Shown in pieces: positions 13,344-22,338 of a DNA stretch of 54,705 bases. The number at the start of each line of letters is the position of its first letter. The first letter of the stretch is position 1. A program made the translations under genes and the position numbers. The DNA lies in contig CAIKMQ010000043.1 in the NCBI GenBank assembly GCA_903828565.1, positions 1 through 54,705 of the forward strand. The letters run 5' to 3'. Under the pieces are notes generated by a model. That model saw nothing but the letters and a program-made list of their open reading frames with translations. It had not been told where the DNA came from and ran no database searches. This stretch comes from an uncultured Leptolinea sp. GTDB lineage: Bacteria > Chloroflexota > Anaerolineae > Anaerolineales > Anaerolineaceae.

Positions 13344-14669
13344 ATGGCATCAGATACCCCCTCCACATTACGAAACCTGATCATCTATTCGATATACGTG
13401 CGGGCACACTCACCGGAAGGCACTTTTGCGGGTGTCACCCGCGACCTGGAGCGGATTAAAAGCATGGGGGTGGATTTCATTTGGCTAATGCCGATCCACC
13501 CGATCGGGAAGGTGAATAAGAAAGGTTCTCTCGGCTGCCCATACTCCATCAGCGATTACCGCTCCGTCAACCCTGAATACGGGAATTTGGATGACTTCAA
13601 AGAGCTGATCCAAAAAGCACATTCCATCGGCCTCAAGGTCATGATCGATGTGGTGTATAACCATACCGCTCACGATTCTGTGCTGGTGCATGAACACCCG
13701 GATTTCTTCCACCAGGATCTTGATGGTAACCCGGTCACTACCGTTCCGGATTGGAGCGATGTGATCGATCTCAAGCACCCCAACCCGGGGTTGACCCGTT
13801 ATCTGATTGACTCGCTGAAATACTGGGTATCACAGGGGATAGATGGCTTCCGTTGCGATGTGGCATCCCTGATCCCGGCTGAATTCTGGCAGCAGGCACG
13901 AGAAGAGATCGCTGCTCTCAAACCGGGAGTGGTCTGGTTGGCAGAGAGTGTCCATGCGGGTTTTATTGAATACAGACGAAAACATGATCTCATAGCGATA
14001 TCAGACAGTGAACTCTATTCTGCATTTGACCTGACATACGATTATGATATCTGGCCGACCCTGCACGCCACGATGCGGGGTGCTTCGCCGATCAAGAACA
14101 TGCTGGAATTGTACAGGTTCCAACATGCCATTTACCCGCAAAACTTTATTAAGCTGCATTTCGTGGAGAATCATGACCAGCAGCGTGTGTTGGATGTGGT
14201 CAGGGACTCAGAACAGGCGAAAGCCTGGGTGGTTTTTCAATCCTTGAATGATGGCGCCTGGTTGATCTACGCAGGCCAGGAAGCTGGCGAAGATCACCGG
14301 CCGTCCTTGTTCGAAAGAGAACCCATCCAATGGAATGGATATCCATACCAAAGTCTCCTGACACAGCTCAACCAGTTGAAAAAACATTCCGCTGTGACGG
14401 AAGGTCAGCTCTTTTTCCTCGAAGCATCGCCAGTTGTTCAGATGGCCTGGATCGGGCAGGATACTCAATTATTCTTGATCATCAACCTGGAACACAACAC
14501 CGGTAGGGTTGCAATTGATTTACCGGATGGTACATATCAAGACCTGATCAGCGGATCCTCCGTCATAGTCCAGGGAGGGAAAACTGAAATCCCATCCGCG
14601 GCAGTCATTCTGGAAGTACAACATTATGCTAATACGGCTCAATTCCATTCACAGCTGCTGGATGGATAA
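13344..14669 (+). CDS. GH13 alpha-amylase family enzyme
   Basis: 441 residues forming a (beta/alpha)8 barrel of glycoside hydrolase family 13. The conserved regions are present: DVVYNH (102-107), GFRCDVAS with nucleophile Asp172, VWLAES with acid/base Glu201, and FVENHD with Asp278. The last 90 residues form a short beta C-domain. No signal peptide is present, so it acts in the cytoplasm, perhaps on maltodextrin, trehalose or sucrose-type substrates; specificity cannot be read. GGGAACCTC precedes the ATG. The following SRPBCC gene starts 6 bp after its stop. Confidence 0.92.
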   Translation: MASDTPSTLRNLIIYSIYVRAHSPEGTFAGVTRDLERIKSMGVDFIWLMPIHPIGKVNKKGSLGCPYSISDYRSVNPEYGNLDDFKELIQKAHSIGLKVMIDVVYNHTAHDSVLVHEHPDFFHQDLDGNPVTTVPDWSDVIDLKHPNPGLTRYLIDSLKYWVSQGIDGFRCDVASLIPAEFWQQAREEIAALKPGVVWLAESVHAGFIEYRRKHDLIAISDSELYSAFDLTYDYDIWPTLHATMRGASPIKNMLELYRFQHAIYPQNFIKLHFVENHDQQRVLDVVRDSEQAKAWVVFQSLNDGAWLIYAGQEAGEDHRPSLFEREPIQWNGYPYQSLLTQLNQLKKHSAVTEGQLFFLEASPVVQMAWIGQDTQLFLIINLEHNTGRVAIDLPDGTYQDLISGSSVIVQGGKTEIPSAAVILEVQHYANTAQFHSQLLDG

Positions 14670-14675
14670 CCCGCG

Positions 14676-15134
14676 ATGAACAATGAAATGACGGGCAGTA
14701 AGCCAGCCGAAGAATTGCACCTCACCATTACTCTGCCGATTGCAGCAAATATCGTCTACAATGCCTGGGTGAGTAATACCGGTCATCGCGATTTTACAGG
14801 AGCCAACGCTGTGATCCAGGCTCGCAACGGGGGCAACTTTTCGGTTTGTGATGGTTACATTACCGGGATCATTTTAAAACTGGAGCCCGGCAGGCGTATC
14901 ATTCAGTCCTGGCGGACGGCAGATTTTCACCCGTTGGACCCATCTTCCACTGTTGAGGTGATCTTTGAAGATGTCCCGGCAGGCACCCGCCTGATATTAC
15001 ACCATACCGACATCCCTGCAGGACTTTCGCGTCAGATCAATGAAGGTTGGGTGGTCTCGTATTTTGAACCTATGCTGGGTTATTTTTCACATCTCTTAGC
15101 ACAACAGAGGAAAAACCTAGATCGTGGAGCCTGA
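14676..15134 (+). CDS. SRPBCC (AHSA1-like) domain protein, copy 1
   Basis: 152 residues. Segments LTITLPIAANIVYNAWVS, GGNFSVCDGYITGI, KLEPGRRIIQSWRTADF and the C-terminal GWVVSYFEPMLGYF fit the START-like AHSA1/SRPBCC hydrophobic-pocket fold. No ligand is known. It is clearly paralogous to the next gene (shared KLEP-R-I-QSWRT-DF and EGW/AGW-YFxPM-GYF). It sits in a run with the GH13 gene. Confidence 0.85.
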   Translation: MNNEMTGSKPAEELHLTITLPIAANIVYNAWVSNTGHRDFTGANAVIQARNGGNFSVCDGYITGIILKLEPGRRIIQSWRTADFHPLDPSSTVEVIFEDVPAGTRLILHHTDIPAGLSRQINEGWVVSYFEPMLGYFSHLLAQQRKNLDRGA

Positions 15135-15135
15135 T

Positions 15136-15543
15136 ATGCCAGAAGGATTAACTGTATTTTCCATATTTCCCATCTCCCCTCGCAGGTTCTATGAAGCCTG
15201 GATGAATGAGAAGGAACATGCTGCTTTTACGAATTTCGAAGCCAGGATTGACCCGCAGGAAGGCGGATCATTCTCCGCAGGTTCTGGTTATATCAGTGGT
15301 ACAACCCTGAAGCTGGAACCTTTTACCCGCATTGTGCAATCCTGGCGGACTACCGACTTTACCGCAGAAGATCCCGACTCCGAGCTGGAAATCCTGATCC
15401 AGCCGTTGGATTTAGGCTGCCAGGTCATTCTCAATCATTCCAACTTACCGGATGGTAGCGGAGACATGTACGAAGCAGGCTGGGAAGATTACTACTTCGC
15501 CCCGATGCAAGGTTATTTTTCGTTACCTGAAAATCGGGGTTAG
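15136..15543 (+). CDS. SRPBCC (AHSA1-like) domain protein, copy 2
   Basis: 135 residues, a tandem paralogue of the preceding gene (TLKLEPFTRIVQSWRTTDF; AGWEDYYFAPMQGYF). I chose the ATG at 15136, which has GGAG 6 bp upstream; an in-frame GTG at 15124 would add four residues and overlap the previous gene. It ends 4 bp into the convergent stop of the CruF-like gene. Confidence 0.82.
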   Translation: MPEGLTVFSIFPISPRRFYEAWMNEKEHAAFTNFEARIDPQEGGSFSAGSGYISGTTLKLEPFTRIVQSWRTTDFTAEDPDSELEILIQPLDLGCQVILNHSNLPDGSGDMYEAGWEDYYFAPMQGYFSLPENRG

Positions 15544-16346
15544 AACCAGGTAGTTTTCAACCGCTTTCCGGATTGAACGTCTCTGGTGGGGAGCAGGCCG
15601 GCAACTGCCCAGGGCAGCATTGCCAGTAAGCCGATTAAAGCCGGATAAATCAGCCCCATCAGGAATGCCGAGAGAACGGATGACCCGCCTGTCAGAGCGT
15701 ACATCACAGCTGCCTGGCGATCAGGATTGGGATTGATTACCTTGTGCCAATTTCGGGTTATGAACAAGTAAGTGATAAAAACTAGGAAAGTGGTCAACCA
15801 CCATCCCCAAAAGTTTTGCAGAGGAATACCAAAATACACCCGGCTCGCCTGTGGGCCATCCCAGACCCAATGCCCGCCGAGTACCATGGCCGGGTCCATT
15901 ACCAGGTCCCAACTAGTCATCACCACACCCCCCACCGCTGCAACCAACAGCATCTTCCCAATACCAGAAGGCGAACCGATCAATTTACTCGCGATCACCA
16001 GGGAAGGATACATCATTAAAAACCAGGCAACAGGTATCAGGTAAGGGACCAACCCGAGGAATAAAGGCCCAAGCCTATCCGTGTAATGGTACGGTCCATA
16101 CACCAGGCCGGTGGCAACCCCGATGCTTTCCATAGCCAGACTGATGCCAGTACTGAGTGCCAGCAGTAAAATGGATCTACGCCAACCAAGAGAACCTCCG
16201 GCATGCAGCAGCACAAACATGAAACCAACCAGGGTACTTACGGGTGTTAGATACACCGGGTACTTCCACTTTAAGTAGATAGCCAGTAAAGCCCATGCGC
16301 TCAATAGCGCGTAAGCCAGTAAAAGTATCGCTTTTAGTTTTCGCAT
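15540..16346 (-). CDS. Carotenoid biosynthesis membrane protein (CruF/DUF422 family)
   Basis: 268 residues with about seven membrane helices. The motifs GPYHYTDRLGP, TSWDLVMDPAMV, GHWVWDGPQ and YFGIPLQNFWGWW are hallmarks of the family that includes bisanhydrobacterioruberin hydratase and 1',2'-hydratase CruF, which add water to the end of acyclic carotenoids. No other carotenoid gene lies in the window, so its partners must be elsewhere or its substrate differs. The ATG at 16346 with GAGGTG upstream is preferred over a GTG at 16355. Confidence 0.85.
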   Translation of the reverse strand: MRKLKAILLLAYALLSAWALLAIYLKWKYPVYLTPVSTLVGFMFVLLHAGGSLGWRRSILLLALSTGISLAMESIGVATGLVYGPYHYTDRLGPLFLGLVPYLIPVAWFLMMYPSLVIASKLIGSPSGIGKMLLVAAVGGVVMTSWDLVMDPAMVLGGHWVWDGPQASRVYFGIPLQNFWGWWLTTFLVFITYLFITRNWHKVINPNPDRQAAVMYALTGGSSVLSAFLMGLIYPALIGLLAMLPWAVAGLLPTRDVQSGKRLKTTWF

Positions 16347-16426
16347 CCTTTTCACCTCGGATTAATGGTAGCACACAATATCATCCAATCGGATCGTTGT
16401 AAATCCCGCTCTTGCCAATAATCGGC

Positions 16427-16432
16427 TAAAAT
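16427..16432 (+). promoter_or_regulatory. -10 box for leaderless transcription of the CPBP gene
   Basis: TAAAAT ends six bases before the ATG at 16439, and no Shine-Dalgarno is present, which fits a leaderless mRNA. No good -35 element was found. Confidence 0.35.
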
Positions 16433-16438
16433 TGCCCC

Positions 16439-17341
16439 ATGATATCTGACCACGCTACGAACGATCCCTATTCTGGCTCCACAGCTTACCTGAACAATGC
16501 CACTTCCGGCCGCCAGGGGATAGGCTGGTTTCTGGCATCCATGATCACATCTCTCAGCGCCTGGCAGATCATCGGTGCTATTCCATACGCCTTACTCATC
16601 CTGATCGGTGATCCAAAAGATCAACTTGCAGCATTTATTGCACTAAATGTCAGCTTTATTTTCCTGATTGTTGGTCTGGTATTTAGTTTGCGTATCTACC
16701 ACCGCTTACCATTCACCAGCTTGATCTCCCCCGAACATAAAATCCGTTTCAGTTTGTTCTGGCAGGCTTTTTTTACCTGGCTGGTGCTATCTGCCCTGAC
16801 CAGCCTGATTGACGGGTTGCTGCGGCCTGGGGTGTATGTGCTTACTCTTTCTTGGGAAGCTTGGCTCCCCTTCCTCGCTGCCAGTGTGTTTTTAACCCCC
16901 ATCCAGACAGCGGCTGAAGAACTGCTTTTTCGCGGATATCTGCTGCAGCAGATCAGCCGTCTCACCACAAAGCGCTGGCTGTTGGCACTGATCTCCGGTA
17001 TGCTGTTCATGCTTCCCCATTTCTTTAACCCCGAAATGCAGAGCGACTTTCTGCTGACGGCGCTCTTTTACTTCAGTTTTGGGGTTTTTGTTGCCCTGAT
17101 TACGCTCCGTGCGGGAAGGCTGGAATATGCGATTGGAATTCATGCAGCCAATAACCTTACTACGATCTTATTGGCTAATTATCGTGGATCCGCGCTCCCT
17201 AGCCCGGCGATCTTTACAGCCACCAGCTTAGATTCTCTGTACAACCTCATTTCATTTCTGGCTGGCGGGTTGATCTGCTGGATGATATTATTCTCCATTT
17301 TTCCATCGCCAACCCAAAGGAAAGGTGACCCCATTTCATGA
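16439..17341 (+). CDS. CPBP family intramembrane metalloprotease
   Basis: 300 residues, about eight membrane helices. The three CPBP (CAAX protease/bacteriocin-processing) motifs are visible: AAEELLFRGYLLQ, LPHFFN and the late IHAANN. These supply the glutamate and histidine residues thought to bind metal. The target is unknown. Its last bases overlap the EamA gene (ATGA), so the two are co-translated. Confidence 0.87.
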   Translation: MISDHATNDPYSGSTAYLNNATSGRQGIGWFLASMITSLSAWQIIGAIPYALLILIGDPKDQLAAFIALNVSFIFLIVGLVFSLRIYHRLPFTSLISPEHKIRFSLFWQAFFTWLVLSALTSLIDGLLRPGVYVLTLSWEAWLPFLAASVFLTPIQTAAEELLFRGYLLQQISRLTTKRWLLALISGMLFMLPHFFNPEMQSDFLLTALFYFSFGVFVALITLRAGRLEYAIGIHAANNLTTILLANYRGSALPSPAIFTATSLDSLYNLISFLAGGLICWMILFSIFPSPTQRKGDPIS

Positions 17342-18177
17342 ATCATATTACAGGCATCCTTCTGGCACTTATTTCAGCTGGAACCTGGGGGACTGGCGAC
17401 TTCTTTGGCGGGTTGACCACCCGGAAGTACCATCCATACGCCGTTTTGGTCGTTTCAGCATTCGCCGGGATCACCTGCCTTATCATTTGTCACTATTTCT
17501 TTCCTGAACCATTCCCTGCATTTCCCGAGTTTCTCTGGGCTATACTGGCCGGGGTGTGCGGCGTGGTGGGATTAGGCGCTTTATACCAGGCCTTATCGCT
17601 CGGCCACGCAGCATTAGCTGCCCCCACATCTGCTGTGATCGGCGCATCCTTGCCTGTCCTCTTTAATATCCTGCGAGAAGGCATGCCCGGAATTACCAAA
17701 CTGGCAGGGTTCTTCCTCGCTTTCGCAGGTATTTGGTTGGTGTCCCGCGTACCACAAGAAGACTCCCGTGTATCCTCGCGCAGCTTAACCTTATCCATCT
17801 TGGCTGGACTGGGTTTTGGCGGATTTTTTATCTTCATCACGCTCGCCGGTCCGGGGTTGGCTCTGACCCCCCTGATCATCTCCCGTTCCACCTTTTTCCT
17901 TATCACCAGCATCCTTTTACTGATCGATCATGCCCCGGTCCGCGCTGCACGCAAAGATCCATTCATCTGGCTCACCGGTGCATTTGATGCTGGCGGAAAT
18001 GCGCTGTATATGCTTGCCAAGGAATTTACGCGGGTGGATGTAGCAGTTGTCCTATCCTCACTCTACCCCGGTATTACGGTGATACTATCCCGTATTTTCT
18101 TCAAAGAACACATCAGCCGTCCGCAATGGATTGGCGTGTTGATCAGTGTTTCAGCGGTCATCCTAATAACACTGTAA
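17338..18177 (+). CDS. EamA (drug/metabolite transporter superfamily) permease
   Basis: 279 residues with ten predicted helices in two EamA repeats (GTWGTGDFFGG near residue 15 in the first, GFGGFFIFITLAG near 160 in the second; ALYQALSLGHAALAAPTSAV is the typical helix 4 region). It probably exports a small metabolite. It overlaps the CPBP gene by 4 bp and is followed by an intrinsic terminator. Confidence 0.9.
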   Translation: MNHITGILLALISAGTWGTGDFFGGLTTRKYHPYAVLVVSAFAGITCLIICHYFFPEPFPAFPEFLWAILAGVCGVVGLGALYQALSLGHAALAAPTSAVIGASLPVLFNILREGMPGITKLAGFFLAFAGIWLVSRVPQEDSRVSSRSLTLSILAGLGFGGFFIFITLAGPGLALTPLIISRSTFFLITSILLLIDHAPVRAARKDPFIWLTGAFDAGGNALYMLAKEFTRVDVAVVLSSLYPGITVILSRIFFKEHISRPQWIGVLISVSAVILITL

Positions 18178-18184
18178 TGGAATC

Positions 18185-18213
18185 AAAAAGAGAGCGGGGG
18201 CCGCTCTCTTTTA
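18185..18213. terminator. Bidirectional terminator
   Basis: AAAGAGAGCGG and CCGCTCTCTTT pair around a short loop with T-rich tails on both sides. It separates the EamA gene from livF. Confidence 0.88.
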
Positions 18214-18228
18214 TCTATTGCTTATCTA

Positions 18229-18936
18229 CTAGATACCCAGGTAGGCTTCTTTCACCTGCGGGTTATTGGCAATTTCCTTGGCAGATCCAGCCAACGTGAT
18301 GCGTCCGGTCTCTAACACGTAAGCACGGTGAGAGATGGAAAGAGCCATCTGCGCGTTCTGTTCCACCAGGAGGATGCTGGTTCCTTCTGCATTGATCTCT
18401 TTGATGATGCGGAAGATCTCTTCCACCATGATGGGGCTTAGCCCCATCGAAGGTTCATCCAACAGGATGAGTGTCGGTTTATTCATCAGCCCGCGTCCAG
18501 TGGCAAGCATCTGCTGCTCTCCACCAGAAAGCGTTCCGCCCAGCTGGTTAATTCGTTCTTTCAGGCGCGGGAAGCTGCGGAAAACCCGTTCGGTCATCCG
18601 ATTGATCTCTGAACGATCGTTGATGATGTAAGCGCCCATCTCAAGATTCTCACGCACTGTGAGCGGAGCGAAGATCTTGCGACCTTCAGGTACATGGCTC
18701 ATGCCCATTTTGACGATCTTCTCAGCTGGAGCCAGTGTGATATTCTCACCCTTGAAACTGATGGAACCGCTGCGGGGGCGGATAAGGCCTGAGAGGGCAC
18801 GCAGGGTGGTTGATTTCCCTGCACCATTAGCGCCAATCAAAGATACGATCTCTCCTTCTTTAACATCGAAGGAAATCCCCTGTAAGGCATGGATCGCGCC
18901 GTAATATACGTTGAGATCTTTAACTTCAAGCAACAT
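18229..18936 (-). CDS. livF: Branched-chain amino acid ABC transporter ATPase LivF
   Basis: 235 residues. Walker A is IGANGAGKST, signature LSGGEQQML, Walker B LILLDEPSMGLSP, with the LivF-type ending KEAYLGI. It is one of two ATPases of the LIV-type importer and the last gene of the operon; its start overlaps livG by 11 bp. Confidence 0.95.
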   Translation of the reverse strand: MLLEVKDLNVYYGAIHALQGISFDVKEGEIVSLIGANGAGKSTTLRALSGLIRPRSGSISFKGENITLAPAEKIVKMGMSHVPEGRKIFAPLTVRENLEMGAYIINDRSEINRMTERVFRSFPRLKERINQLGGTLSGGEQQMLATGRGLMNKPTLILLDEPSMGLSPIMVEEIFRIIKEINAEGTSILLVEQNAQMALSISHRAYVLETGRITLAGSAKEIANNPQVKEAYLGI

Positions 18937-19735
18937 TGGCTGCTCCCTTCCCGAGATACGCTTCCACTACTTTAGGGTTACCCTGGATCTCTTTGGGATT
19001 GCCTCGGGCAATGACTTCACCAAAATCCATCACAGTGATCCGTTCGCAAATGCCCATGACGACGCGCATCTGGTGCTCGATGAGAAGAATGGTGAGGTTG
19101 AAATTATCACGGATGAAGTGGATCATATCCATCAACTGTAAGATCTCGCGCGGGTTCATACCGGCAGCGGGTTCATCCAGAAGCAATAATTGCGGCTGGC
19201 AGGCCATGGCGCGCGCGATCTCCACGCGACGCTGCTCACCGTAGGGAAGATTCTTAACGATCTCATTCTGGAAACGTGAAAGTTTCATCACTTCCAGCAG
19301 ATCTTGAGATTTCTCAACGATCTCATTCTCCTTTTGGCTGAATTTATTATTGGAGACGATGGTATCGAAAAGATTGTAGCCGGAGGTTGCATGGAAAGCA
19401 ATGCGGACGTTATCCAGTACGGAAAGGTTATTAAAGAGCCTGATGTTCTGGAATGTACGGCCAATTCCGGCGCGCGTAATTTCGTGGGGTTCGAAACCCA
19501 CCAGATTCACACCATTGAACTTGACAGAACCTTTGGTTGGCAGGTAAATCCCCGTGATCTGGTTGAAAACGGTGGTTTTTCCCGCGCCATTCGGTCCGAT
19601 CAGGCCAACGAGTTCACCTGGGTAAATGGTCATATTGAAGTCATTTACCGCACGTAAACCACCAAAGTACTTGGTCAGGCCTTCGACTTCCAGCAGGGGA
19701 TTGCTCTGAGGAGTAGTAGGGGTGGAAGTTTTCAT
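18926..19735 (-). CDS. livG: Branched-chain amino acid ABC transporter ATPase LivG
   Basis: 269 residues. Walker A IGPNGAGKTT, GIGRTFQNIRLF, the signature region LPYGEQRRVEIARAMA and Walker B LLLDEPAAGMNP are typical of LivG, including the ending VVEAYLGKG. The start overlaps the livM stop (ATGA). Confidence 0.95.
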   Translation of the reverse strand: MKTSTPTTPQSNPLLEVEGLTKYFGGLRAVNDFNMTIYPGELVGLIGPNGAGKTTVFNQITGIYLPTKGSVKFNGVNLVGFEPHEITRAGIGRTFQNIRLFNNLSVLDNVRIAFHATSGYNLFDTIVSNNKFSQKENEIVEKSQDLLEVMKLSRFQNEIVKNLPYGEQRRVEIARAMACQPQLLLLDEPAAGMNPREILQLMDMIHFIRDNFNLTILLIEHQMRVVMGICERITVMDFGEVIARGNPKEIQGNPKVVEAYLGKGAANVA

Positions 19736-21123
19736 GCTGATTTTACCTCGTCCGTATTCTTAGACTTTCGAAGCGGAATGACCTTGGACTTCAGGTAACC
19801 CCATTCCACACTACCCAATAACCCTTGCGGACGAACCAGCATTAAGAGCAACAGGGTCAAAGGATACAAAACGTAACGCCAGGATGGTGCTTCGGTGCTG
19901 ATCTTTCCCAGTATCTCACGTAGTGTACCCTCGAGGAAGAAGATCCAACCGAAGGAGGCTGTGATCGTACCGGTCATGCTGCCAAGCCCGCCGAATACAA
20001 TGATGATCAGGGGGTTGAAGCCAACCAGGAAGTCAAACGCTCCGGGGCTTAAGAAACCGATGTAGTGTGCATAAACACCGCCACCGATACCAGCAAAAAG
20101 GCTACCGATGACAAAGGACATCAACTTGGTTTCAGCGACATCAATACCCATCGAACGGGCAGCGATCTCGTCCTCGCGCACAGACATAATGGAACGCCCT
20201 GTAGAAGACCGGATGATGTTGCGCATCGTGATGATCACCAGCATCATGAACAGGAAAGCCCAGAACCAGGTAGTCAGCTTGGGGATGCCGATCATACCGC
20301 GTCCGCCCTTCATTTCAGGGAATGGCAGAATGGTGTCTGAGTTGACCATCAACGTGTAGACCACGATGGTGAAACCCAGGGTGGCAATACCGAAGTAATC
20401 TGAACCCAGGGAAAGCACCGGTAAACCGAAGAGGAAACTGACCTCTGCTGCGAAGATGCCCGCAAAGATGACTGCCAGGAAGAACACAAAGTACATCGGT
20501 ACTTGCTGGTTCAACAATCCGGGTTGCAGCGCGCTACCAAGAAACGGGTTGATGGCCGGTGCGATCAATTTACCCGCAAAGACAGCCACCACGCCCGCAA
20601 GCACCGAACCGATCAAGTACAGAGTGAATGAAGACAATACAGGCATACGGCGCAGGTTGGTTAGGAACTTGCGGATGAGCATAATAACGACAGCGCCAAG
20701 GATCGTGCCAATCCCAACTACGATCAGGCCGCGAGAATCCCCGTTGACCCAGCGGTAAGTGATATCTGCGGCTGTGTACGCGCCGATACCGTAGAAACCG
20801 TACTGTCCGAGGCTGAACTGTCCATTGAAACCATAGATCAAGTTCAGACCCAGAGCTACCATCACCATGCTGCAGGCCTGGAAAAGAAGGCCGCGGTCAA
20901 AGTTCGTCAAGATGGAAAAGCTGCCAAAAGGTGTCAGGGCCAGCTGGATAAGTAGAAAACCGATGAAGACGCCAAAGATATTCACCAGGATACTAATATC
21001 AAATTCTTTCTTACCCAGTTGGATCTTCTTACCTTTAATGCCCATCACCCAGAACAGGCCATAGAAGTAGGCAACAACGGCAACGATCTTTACAAAAGAA
21101 ATCAATAGTGTCGTAATGTCCAT
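19732..21123 (-). CDS. livM: Branched-chain amino acid ABC transporter permease LivM
   Basis: 463 residues, longer than many LivM proteins because of extra N-terminal helices. The core ALGLNLIYGFNGQFSLGQYG, SDYFGIATLGFTIVV, VREDEIAARSMGID and VFGGLGSMTGT segments identify the inner-membrane permease. It pairs with LivH. It starts 9 bp after the livH stop. Confidence 0.94.
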   Translation of the reverse strand: MDITTLLISFVKIVAVVAYFYGLFWVMGIKGKKIQLGKKEFDISILVNIFGVFIGFLLIQLALTPFGSFSILTNFDRGLLFQACSMVMVALGLNLIYGFNGQFSLGQYGFYGIGAYTAADITYRWVNGDSRGLIVVGIGTILGAVVIMLIRKFLTNLRRMPVLSSFTLYLIGSVLAGVVAVFAGKLIAPAINPFLGSALQPGLLNQQVPMYFVFFLAVIFAGIFAAEVSFLFGLPVLSLGSDYFGIATLGFTIVVYTLMVNSDTILPFPEMKGGRGMIGIPKLTTWFWAFLFMMLVIITMRNIIRSSTGRSIMSVREDEIAARSMGIDVAETKLMSFVIGSLFAGIGGGVYAHYIGFLSPGAFDFLVGFNPLIIIVFGGLGSMTGTITASFGWIFFLEGTLREILGKISTEAPSWRYVLYPLTLLLLMLVRPQGLLGSVEWGYLKSKVIPLRKSKNTDEVKSA

Positions 21124-21132
21124 GTCTACCTC

Positions 21133-22257
21133 TTAGGCTTTTTCTTTCTCAGGCTCACCAAAAATACCGGTCGGGCGAATGAGAAGAACAATGATCAGGA
21201 TACTGAAGGCGATAGCATCACGCATCGGGGTGGAAACATAGGCGGAAGTGAGGATCTCTGCCTGTCCCATGATCAGGGCACCAACAAAAGCCCCGGGGAT
21301 GCTGCCAATTCCACCCAGCACTGCAGCCACGAAGGCTTTAAGGCCCGGATAGACACCCATCAGTGTTTTGATGGACGGATATGCAATGGCAAAGAGGACG
21401 CCGCCCAATGCAGCAAAAGCAGCGCCAATTCCGAAGGTGAAAGAGATCACCTGGTCCACATTGATACCCATCAATCGGGCTGTAGGCTTATCAAAGGAGG
21501 TCGCCCGCATCGCAATACCGATCTTTGTGCGGCGTACCAGATACTGAAGGAAAAGCTGAGCCAGTACCGTGGCAATGACGATCACAACAAAGATATTCGA
21601 AAATGTGATCGACCCGGGGGGAGTGGTCACACCGGCTTCCACCTGGTGGATGCCATCTTTGATATACCAGGTCATTTCTTCGAACGGCCTTTTGTACGGG
21701 ATGAACCGGGCGGAAAATACAAATTCCAGCAGGCCGAAATATTCGAGGAAGAAGGATACGCCAATCGCAGTGATAAGGGCTGCAATACGCGGCGCATCTC
21801 GCAGGGGCTTGTATGCAACCCGTTCAATGGTGATCGCCAGTAATACGCAAATGACCATTGATAGCAAAATGATCGTTATGGTTCCCAGGACATTTGCAAG
21901 CAGCGGATTGATATCAGGAAAAACTGCTATCGGCCATACGTGAAGCCCAAGGAATTCAACCGCAAAGAAACTGACAAAAGCGCCGACCATGAAGACATCG
22001 CCATGTGCAAAGTTGATCAGCTTGACGATGCCATAGACCATGGTATAGCCGAGGGCGATCAAGGCGTACACGAAACCGAGCTTCAATCCGTCCAGAACAT
22101 TCTGGGCGAAGAGGGTCGGCTTGGCGATCAGGTTTTTAGCAAGGACAAATAATGCGAATAATGCGATCAGGATTAAAAGGAATTTTCCGATCCACGCCAG
22201 GAAGGAATTTGGAGTGACGATGTGGATGGATTTCTGTTTTTGGGAGATTGTTTGCAT
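21133..22257 (-). CDS. livH: Branched-chain amino acid ABC transporter permease LivH
   Basis: 374 residues. LIALGYTMVYGIVKLINFAH, IAMRATSFDKPTARLMGINV and AVLGGIGSIPGAFVGALIMG are LivH hallmarks. The first 35 residues add a helix before the standard start. It follows livK after a strong intercistronic terminator, so it should be made at lower level than the binding protein. Confidence 0.94.
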   Translation of the reverse strand: MQTISQKQKSIHIVTPNSFLAWIGKFLLILIALFALFVLAKNLIAKPTLFAQNVLDGLKLGFVYALIALGYTMVYGIVKLINFAHGDVFMVGAFVSFFAVEFLGLHVWPIAVFPDINPLLANVLGTITIILLSMVICVLLAITIERVAYKPLRDAPRIAALITAIGVSFFLEYFGLLEFVFSARFIPYKRPFEEMTWYIKDGIHQVEAGVTTPPGSITFSNIFVVIVIATVLAQLFLQYLVRRTKIGIAMRATSFDKPTARLMGINVDQVISFTFGIGAAFAALGGVLFAIAYPSIKTLMGVYPGLKAFVAAVLGGIGSIPGAFVGALIMGQAEILTSAYVSTPMRDAIAFSILIIVLLIRPTGIFGEPEKEKA

Positions 22258-22286
22258 CTGGCAAGCTCTCCTTCATTGAGCAGATG

Positions 22287-22325
22287 AAAAAAAGGAGGAT
22301 GGGGACAGTTTCCTGTCCCCATCCT
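22287..22325 (-). terminator. Intercistronic terminator between livK and livH
   Basis: AAGGATGGGGACAG pairs with CTGTCCCCATCCTT-like bases around GAAA and is followed by seven T residues on the minus strand. Partial termination would give an excess of binding protein over membrane components. Confidence 0.88.
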
Positions 22326-22338
22326 TCAACTGGGTAAA

